A DNA stretch of 64,000 nucleotides from Pseudomonadota bacterium (GCA_003577275.1 QEVO01000003.1:124001-188000), one strand, 5' to 3'. Shown: positions 17,886 through 28,097, numbered from the stretch's first letter. Program-made: numbers and translations. The notes: generated by a model not told the origin, from the letters alone.

Positions 17886-19208
17886 ATGGCGGAGACACAG
17901 GGGCTGAGCCGGCCGGGCGCGGAATTCACCGACGCACCCGTACCCCAGGAGCAGCGGATTGCCTGGTGGACGATCGCACTGGTCAAAATCGGCATCGTGT
18001 TGGCGCTGCCGGGATTCCTGGTCGGCGTGCAGATCGGTAGTTCGATGGGGTTGCGCAACGGCGCCATCGCCTTCTTCGCCGGCGCCGCCATTCTTGCCGC
18101 CATCGCCTCGTTGACCGCGACGGTGGCCGCCAAAAGCCATCTGCCGACGTCCATGATCACCCAGTTTCCGTTTGGGCGGATCGGCGCCCGGGCGATCAAT
18201 CTCATTCTCGCCGTCAGCCTCATCGGCTGGTTCGCCGTAACTGCGGAACTGTTCGGCGATACCCTGGCGCAGATGTTGAGCGCCACCTGGGAGATACATA
18301 TATCAAGCCGCGTCTTTACCTTCGCCGGCGGTGTGCTGATGGTGGTGACGACGGTATTCGGCTTTAAGGCCATTTCTCGTCTGGCCGATCTGGCCGTACC
18401 GCTGCTGCTCCTTCTCCTCGTGATTATCACCTGGCTTGCCGTCAAGGACCATTCCTTGAGCGAGTTGCTTGCCTATGGAGGCAATGGCACGGCGTCGGCG
18501 CTCGGCATCGGCATCTCGGCGGTAGTCGGGGGCCCCTCCGTCGGCACCATCATTTTTCCGGACATTGCCCGCTTTGCCCGTTCAGCCAATCATGGCCGCT
18601 GTGCCGCCATATTCACCTACGCCATCTGCCTGCCGGTGATGTTCATGATGGTCGCCATCGCCAGCATCGCCACCCAGGAAAGCAATCTGATGATGATGAT
18701 GCTGGCCTTAGGGCTTGGCGGCGTGGCGCTGCTGTTTCTGGTCTTTAAGGCCTGGACGACCAATGTGGGCAATCTTTATTCATCTTCCTTGTTCTTCTCC
18801 GCCTTGGTCAAAACTGCCCCCTTTCGCCTGATCGTGCTTTGCGTCGGCGCGATGGGCGCCCTCGGCGCGCTGTTGGGGATTACCCAATATTTTGTGCCGT
18901 TCCTGTTGGTGCTTGGCGTATCCATTCCGCCCATCGCCGGCATTTATGTGACGGATTTCTTTTTGCGCGGCCAGGCGTTCAATGTCAGTGATCTGGAAAT
19001 GCGCCCGGCCATCGGCGTGCCTGCCTTCATCGCCTGGGCGGCAGGTATTGGCACGGCGACGCTCAGTATTCGTGGGGCGTTGACATTAACCGGCATCCCC
19101 GCATGCGATTCTATCATGGTGGCGGCGGCAACTTACCTGATGATTGCGCTTGTTGCGCGTCGGCGGCCGCAACCTCGATCGGAAAGGCGAGCGGCGGCGT
19201 CAGAGTGA
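17886..19208 (+). CDS. NCS1-family (cytosine/purine/hydantoin-type) permease
   Basis: 440 residues from the ATG at 17886; an in-frame GTG at 17859 would add nine residues. The protein has about 12 hydrophobic helices. It begins with RIAWWTIALVKIGIVLALPGFLVG, resembling CodB/purine-cytosine permeases, and contains SMITQFPFGRIGARAINLI (helix 3 region) and VVGGPSVGTIIFPDIARFAR (the helix 6–7 region that lines the substrate site in NCS1 carriers). NCS1 proteins carry nucleobases, allantoin or hydantoins with H+ or Na+. Given the genes around it, a hydantoin-like ring is the best guess. It is the inner-membrane counterpart to the TonB receptor just upstream. Confidence 0.86.
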   Translation: MAETQGLSRPGAEFTDAPVPQEQRIAWWTIALVKIGIVLALPGFLVGVQIGSSMGLRNGAIAFFAGAAILAAIASLTATVAAKSHLPTSMITQFPFGRIGARAINLILAVSLIGWFAVTAELFGDTLAQMLSATWEIHISSRVFTFAGGVLMVVTTVFGFKAISRLADLAVPLLLLLLVIITWLAVKDHSLSELLAYGGNGTASALGIGISAVVGGPSVGTIIFPDIARFARSANHGRCAAIFTYAICLPVMFMMVAIASIATQESNLMMMMLALGLGGVALLFLVFKAWTTNVGNLYSSSLFFSALVKTAPFRLIVLCVGAMGALGALLGITQYFVPFLLVLGVSIPPIAGIYVTDFFLRGQAFNVSDLEMRPAIGVPAFIAWAAGIGTATLSIRGALTLTGIPACDSIMVAAATYLMIALVARRRPQPRSERRAAASE

Positions 19209-19376
19209 AATAAAAGAATCATACCGCCCATTTAATAACAGCGTGCAACGCAGTGCTTTTTATGTACATGTCCGGCAACAATCCGATCACAGTCCATGGC
19301 CATCGCCGTCTTTCTCAGGCGCGTCGGGATATTCTGCCTGTAAACCGCCGTCCTTGAATAGATTATGGAGTTTGTC

Positions 19377-20126
19377 ATGACCAAGCATATCCGCCTTATC
19401 ACCACCCATACCACCGACATGTCGCATAAAATGTCGGGGTTGAAACATCTGGAGCGCGAGGGCGAACTGATGTTCAGCCAAGTGCGCCTGGATTACGGGC
19501 CGGCCTCCATCGAGTGCGAGTTTGACGATGTGCTGTCAAGCCCCTATATCGCCGGCCGAGCCATGGAGGCGGAAGCCGATGGCGCGCATGCCGTGATCAT
19601 CGACTGCATGGGCGATCCGGGCCTGCACGCCACCCGTGAAGTGGTGCGCATTCCGGTGCTAGGGGCCGGCGAGACTTCCATGCACGTGGCGGCCACGTTA
19701 GGCCACAAGTTCAGCGTCATTACCATCATGGATCGCGTGCGGCCGATTTTGGAGAATCACGCCAAAACTTATGGCCTTTATGAACATATCGCATCCGTCC
19801 GCGCGGTCGAGGTGCCGGTGCTGCACATCGGCAACGACAAAGACAAATTGTATGATCTCTTGGCCGATCAATCTCATAAAGCGGTGATCAAGGACAAAGC
19901 CGACGTCATCGTGCTGGGCTGCACCGGTTTTTTCGGTTGCGATACCTATATTCGAAAACATCTGCTGGATCGTAATATCGACGTGCCGGTTATCGATCCG
20001 TTGCCGACTTCCATCATGGTGGCGGCGGGATTGCTTGAGGTGGGATTGACTCACAGTCTGCGCACTTATCCAAAGCCGCCGATCAAGGAGCGGACGGGTT
20101 ACCAGATTCCCAATATCTCTGAATGA
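19377..20126 (+). CDS. Aspartate/glutamate/hydantoin racemase-family protein, copy 1
   Basis: 249 residues. The ATG at 19377 was chosen because GGAG lies six bases before it; an ATG at 19365 overlaps that site. Both catalytic cysteines of the family are present: IIDCMGDPGLHATRE (about residue 77) and VLGCTGFFGCDT (about residue 184). Enzymes of this fold use two cysteines to invert a stereocentre next to a carbonyl (Asp, Glu, hydantoins) or, in relatives, act as decarboxylases or isomerases. It is followed after 48 bases by the DUF917 gene and then a paralogue. The pairing with hydantoinase-like and NCS1 genes favours a hydantoin-type substrate over cell-wall glutamate. Confidence 0.85.
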   Translation: MTKHIRLITTHTTDMSHKMSGLKHLEREGELMFSQVRLDYGPASIECEFDDVLSSPYIAGRAMEAEADGAHAVIIDCMGDPGLHATREVVRIPVLGAGETSMHVAATLGHKFSVITIMDRVRPILENHAKTYGLYEHIASVRAVEVPVLHIGNDKDKLYDLLADQSHKAVIKDKADVIVLGCTGFFGCDTYIRKHLLDRNIDVPVIDPLPTSIMVAAGLLEVGLTHSLRTYPKPPIKERTGYQIPNISE

Positions 20127-20174
20127 ACAGCACGCGGCGCGGATGCGCCGCTGTAAATGATATAACGAGGACCC

Positions 20175-21266
20175 ATGGCGTTAACCGTTGATAGAGACAC
20201 CCTGTCTGACCTGGCGCGTGGCGCGGCATTTCTTGGCACTGGAGGCGGCGGCGACCCTTATATCGGATATCTGGTCGCCCGTCAGGCCATTGCCGACTAT
20301 GGCGCGCCGAAGCTGATCGACGTGGAGGAATTGGACGATGACGCCATGGTGATGTCGATTGCGGGGTTTGGCGCGCCCACGGTGCAACTGGAAAAGCTGG
20401 TCTGCGGCGAGGAAGTCGAGTTGGCCCTGACCAAGCTTGAGCAGTATCTCGGCATCAAGGCTGACGCCATCATACCGGCTGAAATCGGCGGCAGCAATTC
20501 CATGATACCGATCATGCTGGCGGCGCGGCGCGGCTTGCCGGTGGTTGACGCCGACGGCATGGGACGGGCCTTTCCCGAATTGCAGATGAACTCATTCAGC
20601 GCCAATGGCATTCGCGCTACGCCACTGGCCGTAACGGACGAGCACCTCGATTTCGCTATCGTCGAAGCCGAGAACGATAAAAAGGCCGAGGACATGACCC
20701 GCGCCCTGGCCATTTCCATGGGGCTTCGGGTTTTTGTCGGATGTTTTCACATGTCCGGCCGGCAGGCCAAGGAAACGGCGGTGCGCGGCACCTTGACCGC
20801 CGCCTACGACATCGGCCGGGCCATTCGCGAGGGCCGCGCATCCAACAACGCCGTGGACAGCATCCTTGCCTGCCTGAAGACGACATCCCATTACCGCAAC
20901 GGGAAAATATTGTTCGACGGCAAGATTGTCGATCTCGTTCGCGAAACAGCGCGCGGCTTTTCTGTCGGCTCGTGTCACTTGGCCGAACTTGCCAATCCGT
21001 CAAGCACGTGCACCGTGACTTTTCAGAATGAAAACCTGGAGGCTATTGTCAACGGTGATACAGTCGCCATGGTGCCGGACCTGATATGTATCGTCGATCG
21101 CGAAACCGGAGAACCCATACCTACGCAAGCCTTAAAATATGGTCAGCGCGTCAAGGTCATCGGCATGAGCGCGCCCGACCAGTTGCGCACGCCGCAGGCA
21201 CTGGCGTTGTTCGGTCCGCAGGCTTTCGGCATTGACCGTCCGTTCACGCCGATCGAGGCTCTATAA
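20175..21266 (+). CDS. DUF917-family protein (thiohydantoin desulfurase-like)
   Basis: 363 residues, the usual length for DUF917. The start has AACGAGG just upstream. Family features visible are LARGAAFLGTGGGGDPYIG at the N-terminus, MSIAGFGAPTVQLEK, IPAEIGGSNSMIPIMLAARRGLPVVDADGMGRAFPE, split here by family position (about residues 95–135), and the C-terminal MVPDLICIVDRETGEP block. The glycine-rich loop and the VDADGMGRAFPE segment are the most conserved parts. The family was long uncharacterised; my recollection is that Pfam now ties it to thiohydantoin desulfurase activity, which would fit the cluster, but I could not check this. It lies between two racemase-like paralogues and probably shares their transcript. 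Confidence 0.85.
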   Translation: MALTVDRDTLSDLARGAAFLGTGGGGDPYIGYLVARQAIADYGAPKLIDVEELDDDAMVMSIAGFGAPTVQLEKLVCGEEVELALTKLEQYLGIKADAIIPAEIGGSNSMIPIMLAARRGLPVVDADGMGRAFPELQMNSFSANGIRATPLAVTDEHLDFAIVEAENDKKAEDMTRALAISMGLRVFVGCFHMSGRQAKETAVRGTLTAAYDIGRAIREGRASNNAVDSILACLKTTSHYRNGKILFDGKIVDLVRETARGFSVGSCHLAELANPSSTCTVTFQNENLEAIVNGDTVAMVPDLICIVDRETGEPIPTQALKYGQRVKVIGMSAPDQLRTPQALALFGPQAFGIDRPFTPIEAL

Positions 21267-21369
21267 GGCGTCACGAAGGCATTGGAGAAGCGTCAGAACC
21301 GTAATTGCAGTGTGCTAGAAGTAAAGCAGATGCAATGATAGGTTTTTCTTCTGACACAGGTGAATAGAT

Positions 21370-22188
21370 ATGGCCAAGTTCAAACACATTCGTCTGTTGA
21401 CGCCCGTCTACAATGACGTTTCGGTCAGACTACAGGACGTTGAGAATTTACAACGCCGGGATCTAATGATTTCGCAGATTGGCATTCCGGTCGGCACGCC
21501 GTCGGTGGAATGTGAATTCGATGAAGCGCTGGCGGCGCCCTATATCGTCGGCCGCGCCATGGAGGCTGAGCGGAACAATAAAGTCATTCAGGAAAACCAG
21601 CAGTCGTCGGATGAGGGAAAGAAGCAGATCGTCGACGCTCTGATCGTCGACTGCATGAGCGATCCTGGCTTGCAGGCGGCGCGGGAGACCGTGAGCATTC
21701 CAGTCTTCGGTCCGCGCGAGGTCTGCATGCATATTGCCGCGATGCTCGGCCATCGCTTCAGCTATATCGGCATCAAAAGCCGCAACCGCCCGCGCATCGA
21801 ACGTCATGCGGCAACCTATGGTCTCTTGCATCATATCGCCTCGGTGCGCGCCGTCGATTTGTCAGTCACGGACGTCACCCAAGGCGGCCAGCATCGGCTG
21901 CATGAGCGGATCGTTCAGGAGTCGATCGCCGCCGTCGAACAGGATGGCGCCGACATTATCCTGATCGGCTGCACCGCCTTTTTCGGCTGCGAGAAAATCG
22001 TCGGCGAGGCGTTGCGGGAGAAGGGGCACGATATCCCCGTCATCAATCCCATTCGCACCACCATCGCCTATGCGGCCGGCCTTTTGGATCTCGGCCTCAG
22101 CCATAGCCGGCGGACCTATCCCTTCCCGCCGGTCAAAAAGCGCGTCGGCTACGATATTCCCAACACCTACAATATACTGAATGAGTAG
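21370..22188 (+). CDS. Aspartate/glutamate/hydantoin racemase-family protein, copy 2
   Basis: 272 residues, paralogous to the protein at 19377–20126: shared blocks include [38 protein letters not shown] and a common C-terminal [18 protein letters not shown]. Both cysteine motifs are present ([15 protein letters not shown] and [11 protein letters not shown]). It differs by an insertion of about 17 mostly polar residues ([17 protein letters not shown]) immediately before the first cysteine strand, which may alter the active-site lid or the oligomer. AGGTGA precedes the ATG. It is the last gene of the cluster, 36 bases before a terminator. Two racemase-like enzymes in one operon suggests either a hetero-oligomer or two successive steps. 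Confidence 0.85.
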   Translation: MAKFKHIRLLTPVYNDVSVRLQDVENLQRRDLMISQIGIPVGTPSVECEFDEALAAPYIVGRAMEAERNNKVIQENQQSSDEGKKQIVDALIVDCMSDPGLQAARETVSIPVFGPREVCMHIAAMLGHRFSYIGIKSRNRPRIERHAATYGLLHHIASVRAVDLSVTDVTQGGQHRLHERIVQESIAAVEQDGADIILIGCTAFFGCEKIVGEALREKGHDIPVINPIRTTIAYAAGLLDLGLSHSRRTYPFPPVKKRVGYDIPNTYNILNE

Positions 22189-22223
22189 GCCTGATCAGGC
22201 GACGGCTGCTGACCAGATACGCC

Positions 22224-22254
22224 AAGACCCGCAATTGTTAATTGTGGGTCTTTT
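22224..22254 (+). terminator. Rho-independent terminator closing the hydantoin-type cluster
   Basis: A 13-bp stem AAGACCCGCAATT / AATTGTGGGTCTT, with one G·T wobble and a GTT loop (22224–22252), is followed by TTACTATA. It follows the second racemase gene and marks the right boundary of the accessory locus. Confidence 0.88.
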
Positions 22255-22318
22255 ACTATATAACCCCCATGAGCCGCCATTGGGCGGTCTTAGTTTTCGT
22301 GCAGGATGGAGCGGACCC

Positions 22319-23485
<1,167 letters not shown>

Positions 23486-23487
23486 CC

Positions 23488-23517
23488 TTGACCCTTAAGC
23501 CTATGCCCTTGTAGGAT
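23488..23517 (+). promoter_or_regulatory. Candidate σ70-type promoter of cfa
   Basis: TTGACC (23488–23493), an 18-base spacer and TAGGAT (23512–23517) lie between the rlmN stop and the cfa start. The expected transcript start is near 23524, with AGGAGG four bases before the cfa ATG. Confidence 0.55.
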
Positions 23518-23547
23518 TTTTAAAGTCCCAAGAGGCAGGAGGCCCCG

Positions 23548-24798
23548 ATGTTCCTACTTTCAAGGGCGCTGACCTTCATCGTCCGCACAGGCACCCTGCA
23601 CGTCATCGACGCGGGCGGCAAGCGCCATGCCTTCGGCAATGGCCAGGCGCCGGCCGTCACTATCCGCTTTCATGACCGCTGGACGCCGACGCGCATCGCC
23701 TTAAATCCGTCGTTGGGCGTCGGTGAGGCCTATATGGATGGCCGTATGACCATCGAGGAGGGCGGCGACATCTTCGCCTTTCTCGATCTGGTGGTGGGCA
23801 ACATGCGCTGGGAGCGGGGCAGTCCCTTTCACGTTCAGCGCTTTCCCCGCCTCAAGCAGTTCATCAGTTGGCTCCATCAGATCAATCCGGCGGAGCGGTC
23901 GCAGCGCAACGTCGCCCATCATTATGACCTTTCGGGCAAGCTCTATGACCTGTTTTTGGACAAGGACCGGCAATATTCCTGCGCCTATTTCCCCACCGGC
24001 GGCGAGGATCTGGAAACCGCCCAGCTCTTGAAAAAGGCCCATATCGCCGCAAAACTCCTCCTCAAGCCCGGCCAGCGGGTGCTTGACATCGGTTCGGGCT
24101 GGGGCGGCCTCGGGCTTTACTTGAACCGGGTGGCCGGCGTGTCGGTTACGGGGGTCACGCTGTCGGAGGAACAGCACGCCCTGTCCAATGAGCGGGCCCG
24201 GGCGGCGGGCGTCGCCGATCGCGTCAAGTTCCGCATGCAGGATTATCGCGGCCTGACCGAGAAATTCGACCGGGTGGTGTCGGTGGGCATGTTCGAGCAT
24301 GTGGGGGCCCCCCACTATGACCGCTTTTTCGGCAAGCTCCATGATGTCTTGGCCGAGGACGGCGTGGCGCTTCTCCATACCATCGGCCGCGCCGACGGGC
24401 CGGGCCGCACCGACCCTTGGACCCGCAAGTACATCTTCCCCGGCGGCTATGTACCCTCGCTGTCGGAAATCGCGCCAGCCATCGAGCGGGCGGGGCTTTA
24501 CATTACCGACCTGGAGGTGCTGCGGCTCCACTATGCCCGCACCTTGCGGCATTGGTACGACCGCACCCGGGCCAACCGCGACCAGATCATCGCCCTTTAT
24601 GACGAGCGCTTCTTGCGCATGTGGGAGTTCTACCTCGCCGGGGCGTGGACGGCGTTCGCCCATTCCGGCCACGTGGTGTTCCAATTCCAGCTCGCCAAGC
24701 GTCAGGACGCCGCGCCCTTGAGCCGCGACTATATGGCTGAGGCCGAACGGCGCTATCTGGCGCTGGAAAAAGCGCCCCACACCGAGGTCGCCGAATAA
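23548..24798 (+). CDS. cfa: Cyclopropane-fatty-acyl-phospholipid synthase
   Basis: 416 residues. It methylenates cis double bonds of membrane phospholipid acyl chains using SAM. An N-terminal substrate-binding region with LGVGEAYMDGRMTIEEG is followed by NVAHHYDLSGKLYDLFLD and YSCAYF, the hallmark block before the catalytic domain. The SAM loop is VLDIGSGWGGLGLYL (about residue 185). SVGMFEHVGAPHYDRFF carries the active-site Glu/His, and IFPGGYVPSLSEI is the conserved proline/glycine loop. All key elements are present and the length is normal. Strong ribosome-binding site AGGAGG. It is probably a monocistronic gene from the promoter just upstream. Confidence 0.95.
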   Translation: MFLLSRALTFIVRTGTLHVIDAGGKRHAFGNGQAPAVTIRFHDRWTPTRIALNPSLGVGEAYMDGRMTIEEGGDIFAFLDLVVGNMRWERGSPFHVQRFPRLKQFISWLHQINPAERSQRNVAHHYDLSGKLYDLFLDKDRQYSCAYFPTGGEDLETAQLLKKAHIAAKLLLKPGQRVLDIGSGWGGLGLYLNRVAGVSVTGVTLSEEQHALSNERARAAGVADRVKFRMQDYRGLTEKFDRVVSVGMFEHVGAPHYDRFFGKLHDVLAEDGVALLHTIGRADGPGRTDPWTRKYIFPGGYVPSLSEIAPAIERAGLYITDLEVLRLHYARTLRHWYDRTRANRDQIIALYDERFLRMWEFYLAGAWTAFAHSGHVVFQFQLAKRQDAAPLSRDYMAEAERRYLALEKAPHTEVAE

Positions 24799-24812
24799 CC
24801 CCTTATCCTGGC

Positions 24813-24840
24813 TTGCACGAGGCCGGGGTTTGCCTATACT
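24813..24840 (+). promoter_or_regulatory. σ70-type promoter of argG
   Basis: TTGCAC (24813–24818), a 16-base spacer and TATACT (24835–24840) lie 36 bases before the argG start. This is the best-looking promoter in the window. Confidence 0.7.
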
Positions 24841-24876
24841 GCGCGCGATTTTTTAGTCTCGAAAAAGGGGCGGTCA

Positions 24877-26094
24877 ATGGCGCGCAAAATCAACAAGGTG
24901 GTGCTGGCCTATTCGGGCGGGCTTGATACCTCGGTCATTCTCAAGTGGCTACAGGAGACCTATGGCTGCGAGGTGGTGACCTTTACCGCCGACTTGGGCC
25001 AGGGCGAAGAACTGGCCCCGGCGCGCAAGAAAGCCGAAATGGCCGGGGTGAAGGAGATCTTCATCGAGGATCTGCGCGAGGAATTCGTGCGCGACTACGT
25101 GTTCCCGATGTTTCGCGCCAATGCGCTTTACGAGGGGGTTTATCTGTTGGGCACCTCCATCGCCCGGCCGCTGATCGCCAAGCGTCAGATCGAGATCGCC
25201 CGCGCCACCGGGGCGGACGCCGTCTCCCACGGCGCGACAGGGAAGGGTAACGACCAGGTGCGCTTCGAGCTGAGCTACTATGCCCTCAACCCCGACATCA
25301 AGGTGATCGCGCCGTGGCGGGAGTGGGACTTGACCTCCCGCGCCAAGCTACTCGACTTTGCCGAGCGGCATCAGATTCCGATCGCCAAGGATAAGCGCGG
25401 CGAAGCGCCGTTTTCCATCGACGCCAACCTGTTGCACACCAGCTCCGAAGGCAAGGTGCTGGAAGACCCGGCACAAGAAGCGCCTCCTTACGTCTACAGC
25501 CGCACGGTCTCGCCCGAGGAGGCCCCCGATCAGCCCACCATCATCGAGATCGGCTTTAAGAGGGGTGATGCCGTCTCCATCGACGGCGTGGCGCTGTCGC
25601 CGGCGGCCTTGCTCACCAAATTGAACGAGCTTGGCCGCGTCAACGGCATCGGCCGGATCGATCTGGTGGAAAACCGCTTCGTCGGCATGAAATCGCGCGG
25701 CATTTATGAAACGCCGGGCGGCGCCATTCTGATGGCGGCGCATCGCGGCATTGAAAGCCTCACTCTCGATCGCGGCGCGGGACATCTCAAAGATGAGCTG
25801 ATGCCGCGCTACGCCGAGCTCATCTACAACGGCTTCTGGTTCAGCCCCGAGCGGCAAATGCTCCAGGCGCTCATTGACAAGTCCCAGGAAGACGTGGAAG
25901 GCGCGGTGCGCTTGAAGCTTTATAAGGGCGGCGTCTACGTCATCGGCCGCACCTCGCCGAAGTCGCTCTACTCCATGCAGCACGTCACCTTCGAGGAAGA
26001 CGCCGGCGCTTACGACCAGCGCGACGCCGCGGGCTTCATCAAGCTCAATGCGCTGCGGTTGCGGCTCCTGGGACAGCGGGGACGGTTGAAATAA
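24877..26094 (+). CDS. argG: Argininosuccinate synthase
   Basis: 405 residues. It condenses citrulline and aspartate with ATP to argininosuccinate, the penultimate step of arginine synthesis. The N-terminal [18 protein letters not shown] is the PP-loop ATP pyrophosphatase motif. [17 protein letters not shown] and WREWDLTSR are citrulline and aspartate contact segments of the family. [20 protein letters not shown] is the C-terminal oligomerisation region. Full length. Its 3' end overlaps the convergent ATPase gene by 50 bases, so the two transcripts collide unless termination occurs inside the coding regions. No terminator hairpin is visible after the stop. Confidence 0.97.
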   Translation: MARKINKVVLAYSGGLDTSVILKWLQETYGCEVVTFTADLGQGEELAPARKKAEMAGVKEIFIEDLREEFVRDYVFPMFRANALYEGVYLLGTSIARPLIAKRQIEIARATGADAVSHGATGKGNDQVRFELSYYALNPDIKVIAPWREWDLTSRAKLLDFAERHQIPIAKDKRGEAPFSIDANLLHTSSEGKVLEDPAQEAPPYVYSRTVSPEEAPDQPTIIEIGFKRGDAVSIDGVALSPAALLTKLNELGRVNGIGRIDLVENRFVGMKSRGIYETPGGAILMAAHRGIESLTLDRGAGHLKDELMPRYAELIYNGFWFSPERQMLQALIDKSQEDVEGAVRLKLYKGGVYVIGRTSPKSLYSMQHVTFEEDAGAYDQRDAAGFIKLNALRLRLLGQRGRLK

Positions 26095-27502
26095 TCTGCG
26101 GTAAGTCTTTGATCCCCCATATTGCCGAGTATGCATTGCACAGTAGCGCTGCGGGCATGCATATTACGGGAAGGCCAGCCAGACTGATCCTGGATTGCTT
26201 AGTCTTGGTGGTTACAATTACGCCTTTTAGGCCATTGCCTTTTTTGTGTGTCAACAAAAACTGCTCCAGTCCGCGCAAGTCTTCCAAGTGATCGGGGATG
26301 CGATCTGACCACTTGACTTCAATCGCGGTGATGGGATGCTGTGTCGCTGGGTCAAGCGTAACGAAATCAACTTCCGGCACTCCCGAACGACCACGGACAT
26401 AATATAAATGGCGTGTGATATGCTCGAACGGTGATTGTGCCAAGTAAGCTGTTTCAACTATACGCCCCAAAATTTTTTCATCAGTTTCCAGCAAAGGTCC
26501 AAATAAAGCCGTACGAAGGGATGTATTTGTTAAGTAAACTTTGAATGTATAATCACGTTGAAAGCGGCGGGCATTTTGGTCAAGGCGATATATTCTGCGG
26601 ATCAAGAATGCGGCTTCCAGGTAATCCAAATATCTCCTGATCGTGTTCTTTGCGACGTTCGATTTCTGACTAAGGCCATCTAAGCTGATCTCTTGACCGC
26701 TGTTGTATGCCAACATAACAAATAGTCGATTGAGTTCTTGAGGGTCATTAATGCCATAGAGACTTGGCAAATCCCTTAGAAGGACGCGGTCGGTAATATC
26801 CTGACCTATCCGAAACTCGAAATTATCAGCAGCGTTGCCATCAATGGCAGTTTCGGGAAACCCACCAAAATTTATGTAATCGATGAAGGCATCATTCATC
26901 TCATCAATGTTGAAGGGATTACCCCCGTTTAAAAACTTTAGATTACGAAAAGCGCAAAATTCGGCAAAGGTGATGCCTGGCAGGAAAAAGTCAGTAAAGC
27001 GCCCTGCACCAGACTCGCGGCTTTGCCGCTTTAGGGCGGCGGCGGCGGAACCGGATGCGCAAAAGCGAATATGGGGATTATCATCCACCAGCACTTTCAG
27101 ATGAATTTCCCAATTTTTCAGATATTGGATTTCATCAAAAAATATATAAAGCGGCGTTTCCCTGCCGTGGCCACACTCAATCTTGAAAAGGTTCACTAGG
27201 CGTTCCAGAGGTTCTCCGGTAAAGATCGGTTGATCAAGGGAAGCGTATAATATGGCGTTTCTGGGAATACCTGTCGCAATGAGGTCATCAATGGCTTGCC
27301 GCATCATGACGGTTTTACCAATCCGTCGCATGCCAAGCAGGATTATGGCTCGGTTGTATTCAGTCAGGGTAATCAGCTTGAAAAAATCTGTAAAAAAATG
27401 ACGCCTCGCTGAAAAGCGAGAGGCCTGGGTCGTAGTATCACTCCACCACGGGTTATCGTAGCGCAGGCGATTTTTTAGTTCTTCTTCAGTGACTTGGAGC
27501 AT
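26045..27502 (-). CDS. AAA-family ATPase with DUF4143 C-terminal domain
   Basis: 485 residues. [13 protein letters not shown] (Walker A, about residues 56–67) and [14 protein letters not shown] (Walker B plus the acidic DE, about 118–131) define the AAA_14-type ATPase. [19 protein letters not shown] is the sensor segment seen in this group. From about residue 215 comes the DUF4143 region, ending in [10 protein letters not shown] and [10 protein letters not shown], the D…ExK pattern of a PD-(D/E)XK-like fold. The cellular role of the family is unknown. The gene is AT-rich compared with argG and mscL on either side, and its last 16 codons are antisense to the end of argG, suggesting insertion. 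GAGG lies two bases before the ATG, and a palindrome begins nine bases upstream. It is likely autoregulated or mobile. Confidence 0.85.
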   Translation of the reverse strand: MLQVTEEELKNRLRYDNPWWSDTTTQASRFSARRHFFTDFFKLITLTEYNRAIILLGMRRIGKTVMMRQAIDDLIATGIPRNAILYASLDQPIFTGEPLERLVNLFKIECGHGRETPLYIFFDEIQYLKNWEIHLKVLVDDNPHIRFCASGSAAAALKRQSRESGAGRFTDFFLPGITFAEFCAFRNLKFLNGGNPFNIDEMNDAFIDYINFGGFPETAIDGNAADNFEFRIGQDITDRVLLRDLPSLYGINDPQELNRLFVMLAYNSGQEISLDGLSQKSNVAKNTIRRYLDYLEAAFLIRRIYRLDQNARRFQRDYTFKVYLTNTSLRTALFGPLLETDEKILGRIVETAYLAQSPFEHITRHLYYVRGRSGVPEVDFVTLDPATQHPITAIEVKWSDRIPDHLEDLRGLEQFLLTHKKGNGLKGVIVTTKTKQSRISLAGLPVICMPAALLCNAYSAIWGIKDLPQIISTVPAVPGAATAAH

Positions 27503-27510
27503 AGCCTCAC

Positions 27511-27536
27511 AATAAGATCAATTGATTGATCTTATT
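27511..27536. promoter_or_regulatory. Palindrome 1 upstream of the AAA/DUF4143 gene
   Basis: AATAAGATCAA (27511–27521), TTGA loop, TTGATCTTATT (27526–27536): an 11-bp perfect dyad whose edge is nine bases from the ATG at 27502 (minus strand). It covers the expected transcript start or 5' UTR. The 20-base core AAGATCAA-TTGA-TTGATCTT is the reverse complement of the core of palindrome 2. It is probably a repressor operator or an RNA hairpin abutting the ribosome-binding site. Confidence 0.75.
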
Positions 27537-27551
27537 TTTATATCACAGGTA

Positions 27552-27583
27552 AAATTTAAGATCAATCAATTGATCTTAAATTT
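27552..27583. promoter_or_regulatory. Palindrome 2 upstream of the AAA/DUF4143 gene
   Basis: AAATTTAAGATCAA (27552–27565), TCAA loop, TTGATCTTAAATTT (27570–27583): a 14-bp perfect dyad. Its core AAGATCAA-TCAA-TTGATCTT is the exact inverse of palindrome 1, and the two centres are 44 bases apart, close to four helical turns, so the same protein could bind both on one face. It lies between the mscL terminator and the ATPase promoter region. Confidence 0.75.
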
Positions 27584-27627
27584 AAAAAACCAATTAACAC
27601 ATTGAAACTACGTATTTTTCCTCGGAG

Positions 27628-27661
27628 AAATAATAAGCGGGCGGCAATTCTGGCCGCCCGC
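27628..27661 (-). terminator. Rho-independent terminator of mscL
   Basis: A 9-bp stem GCGGGCGGC / GCCGCCCGC with a seven-base loop (27637–27661), read on the minus strand, is followed by TTATTATTT. It lies 23 bases past the mscL stop. Confidence 0.82.
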
Positions 27662-27683
27662 GAAGCTCTAAATGGCTGAAAAA

Positions 27684-28097
27684 CTACTTCTTCAGCAAAT
27701 CGCGGATTTCGGTCAGCAGCACCACGTCCTGCGGCGGCGCGGCGGGCGCGGCCTCTTCTTTCTTCTTGAAGCGGTTGATCTGCTTAATGAGGATGAAGAT
27801 CGCGAAAGCGACGATGACGAAATTGATCACCTGGTTGATGAACAGGCCATAGCGGATGATCGGCGCGCCGGCGGCTTCCGCCTCGGCCATGGTCGCATAG
27901 TCGTTGGTCGACAGCGTTATATATAGACTGGAAAAATCGAGGCCGCCCATGAGAAGCCCGATGGGCGGCATCAGCACGTCCTTGACCAGCGAATTGACGA
28001 TGGCGCCGAATGCCGCGCCGATGATGATGCCGACCGCCATGTCGACGACATTGCCGCGCATGGCGAAGTCTTTGAACTCCTTCATAAACCCCTGCAT
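27684..28097 (-). CDS. mscL: Large-conductance mechanosensitive channel
   Basis: 137 residues from the ATG at 28097, which has AGGAGAAG upstream; the open frame continues 17 codons further, but without a ribosome-binding site. [24 protein letters not shown] is the conserved amphipathic helix and first pore-lining helix of MscL. A second helix ([19 protein letters not shown]) follows a 45-residue periplasmic loop, and the charged C-terminal helix ends in a bundle-forming [11 protein letters not shown]. It opens under membrane tension to release solutes on osmotic downshock. A single-gene transcript with its own terminator. Confidence 0.96.
   Translation of the reverse strand: MQGFMKEFKDFAMRGNVVDMAVGIIIGAAFGAIVNSLVKDVLMPPIGLLMGGLDFSSLYITLSTNDYATMAEAEAAGAPIIRYGLFINQVINFVIVAFAIFILIKQINRFKKKEEAAPAAPPQDVVLLTEIRDLLKK

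Noticed and set aside
22181..22318. Earlier start for rlmN at 22181
   Set aside because: It would place a rho-independent terminator (22224–22254) inside the coding region and overlap the previous gene. Length from 22319 fits the family.
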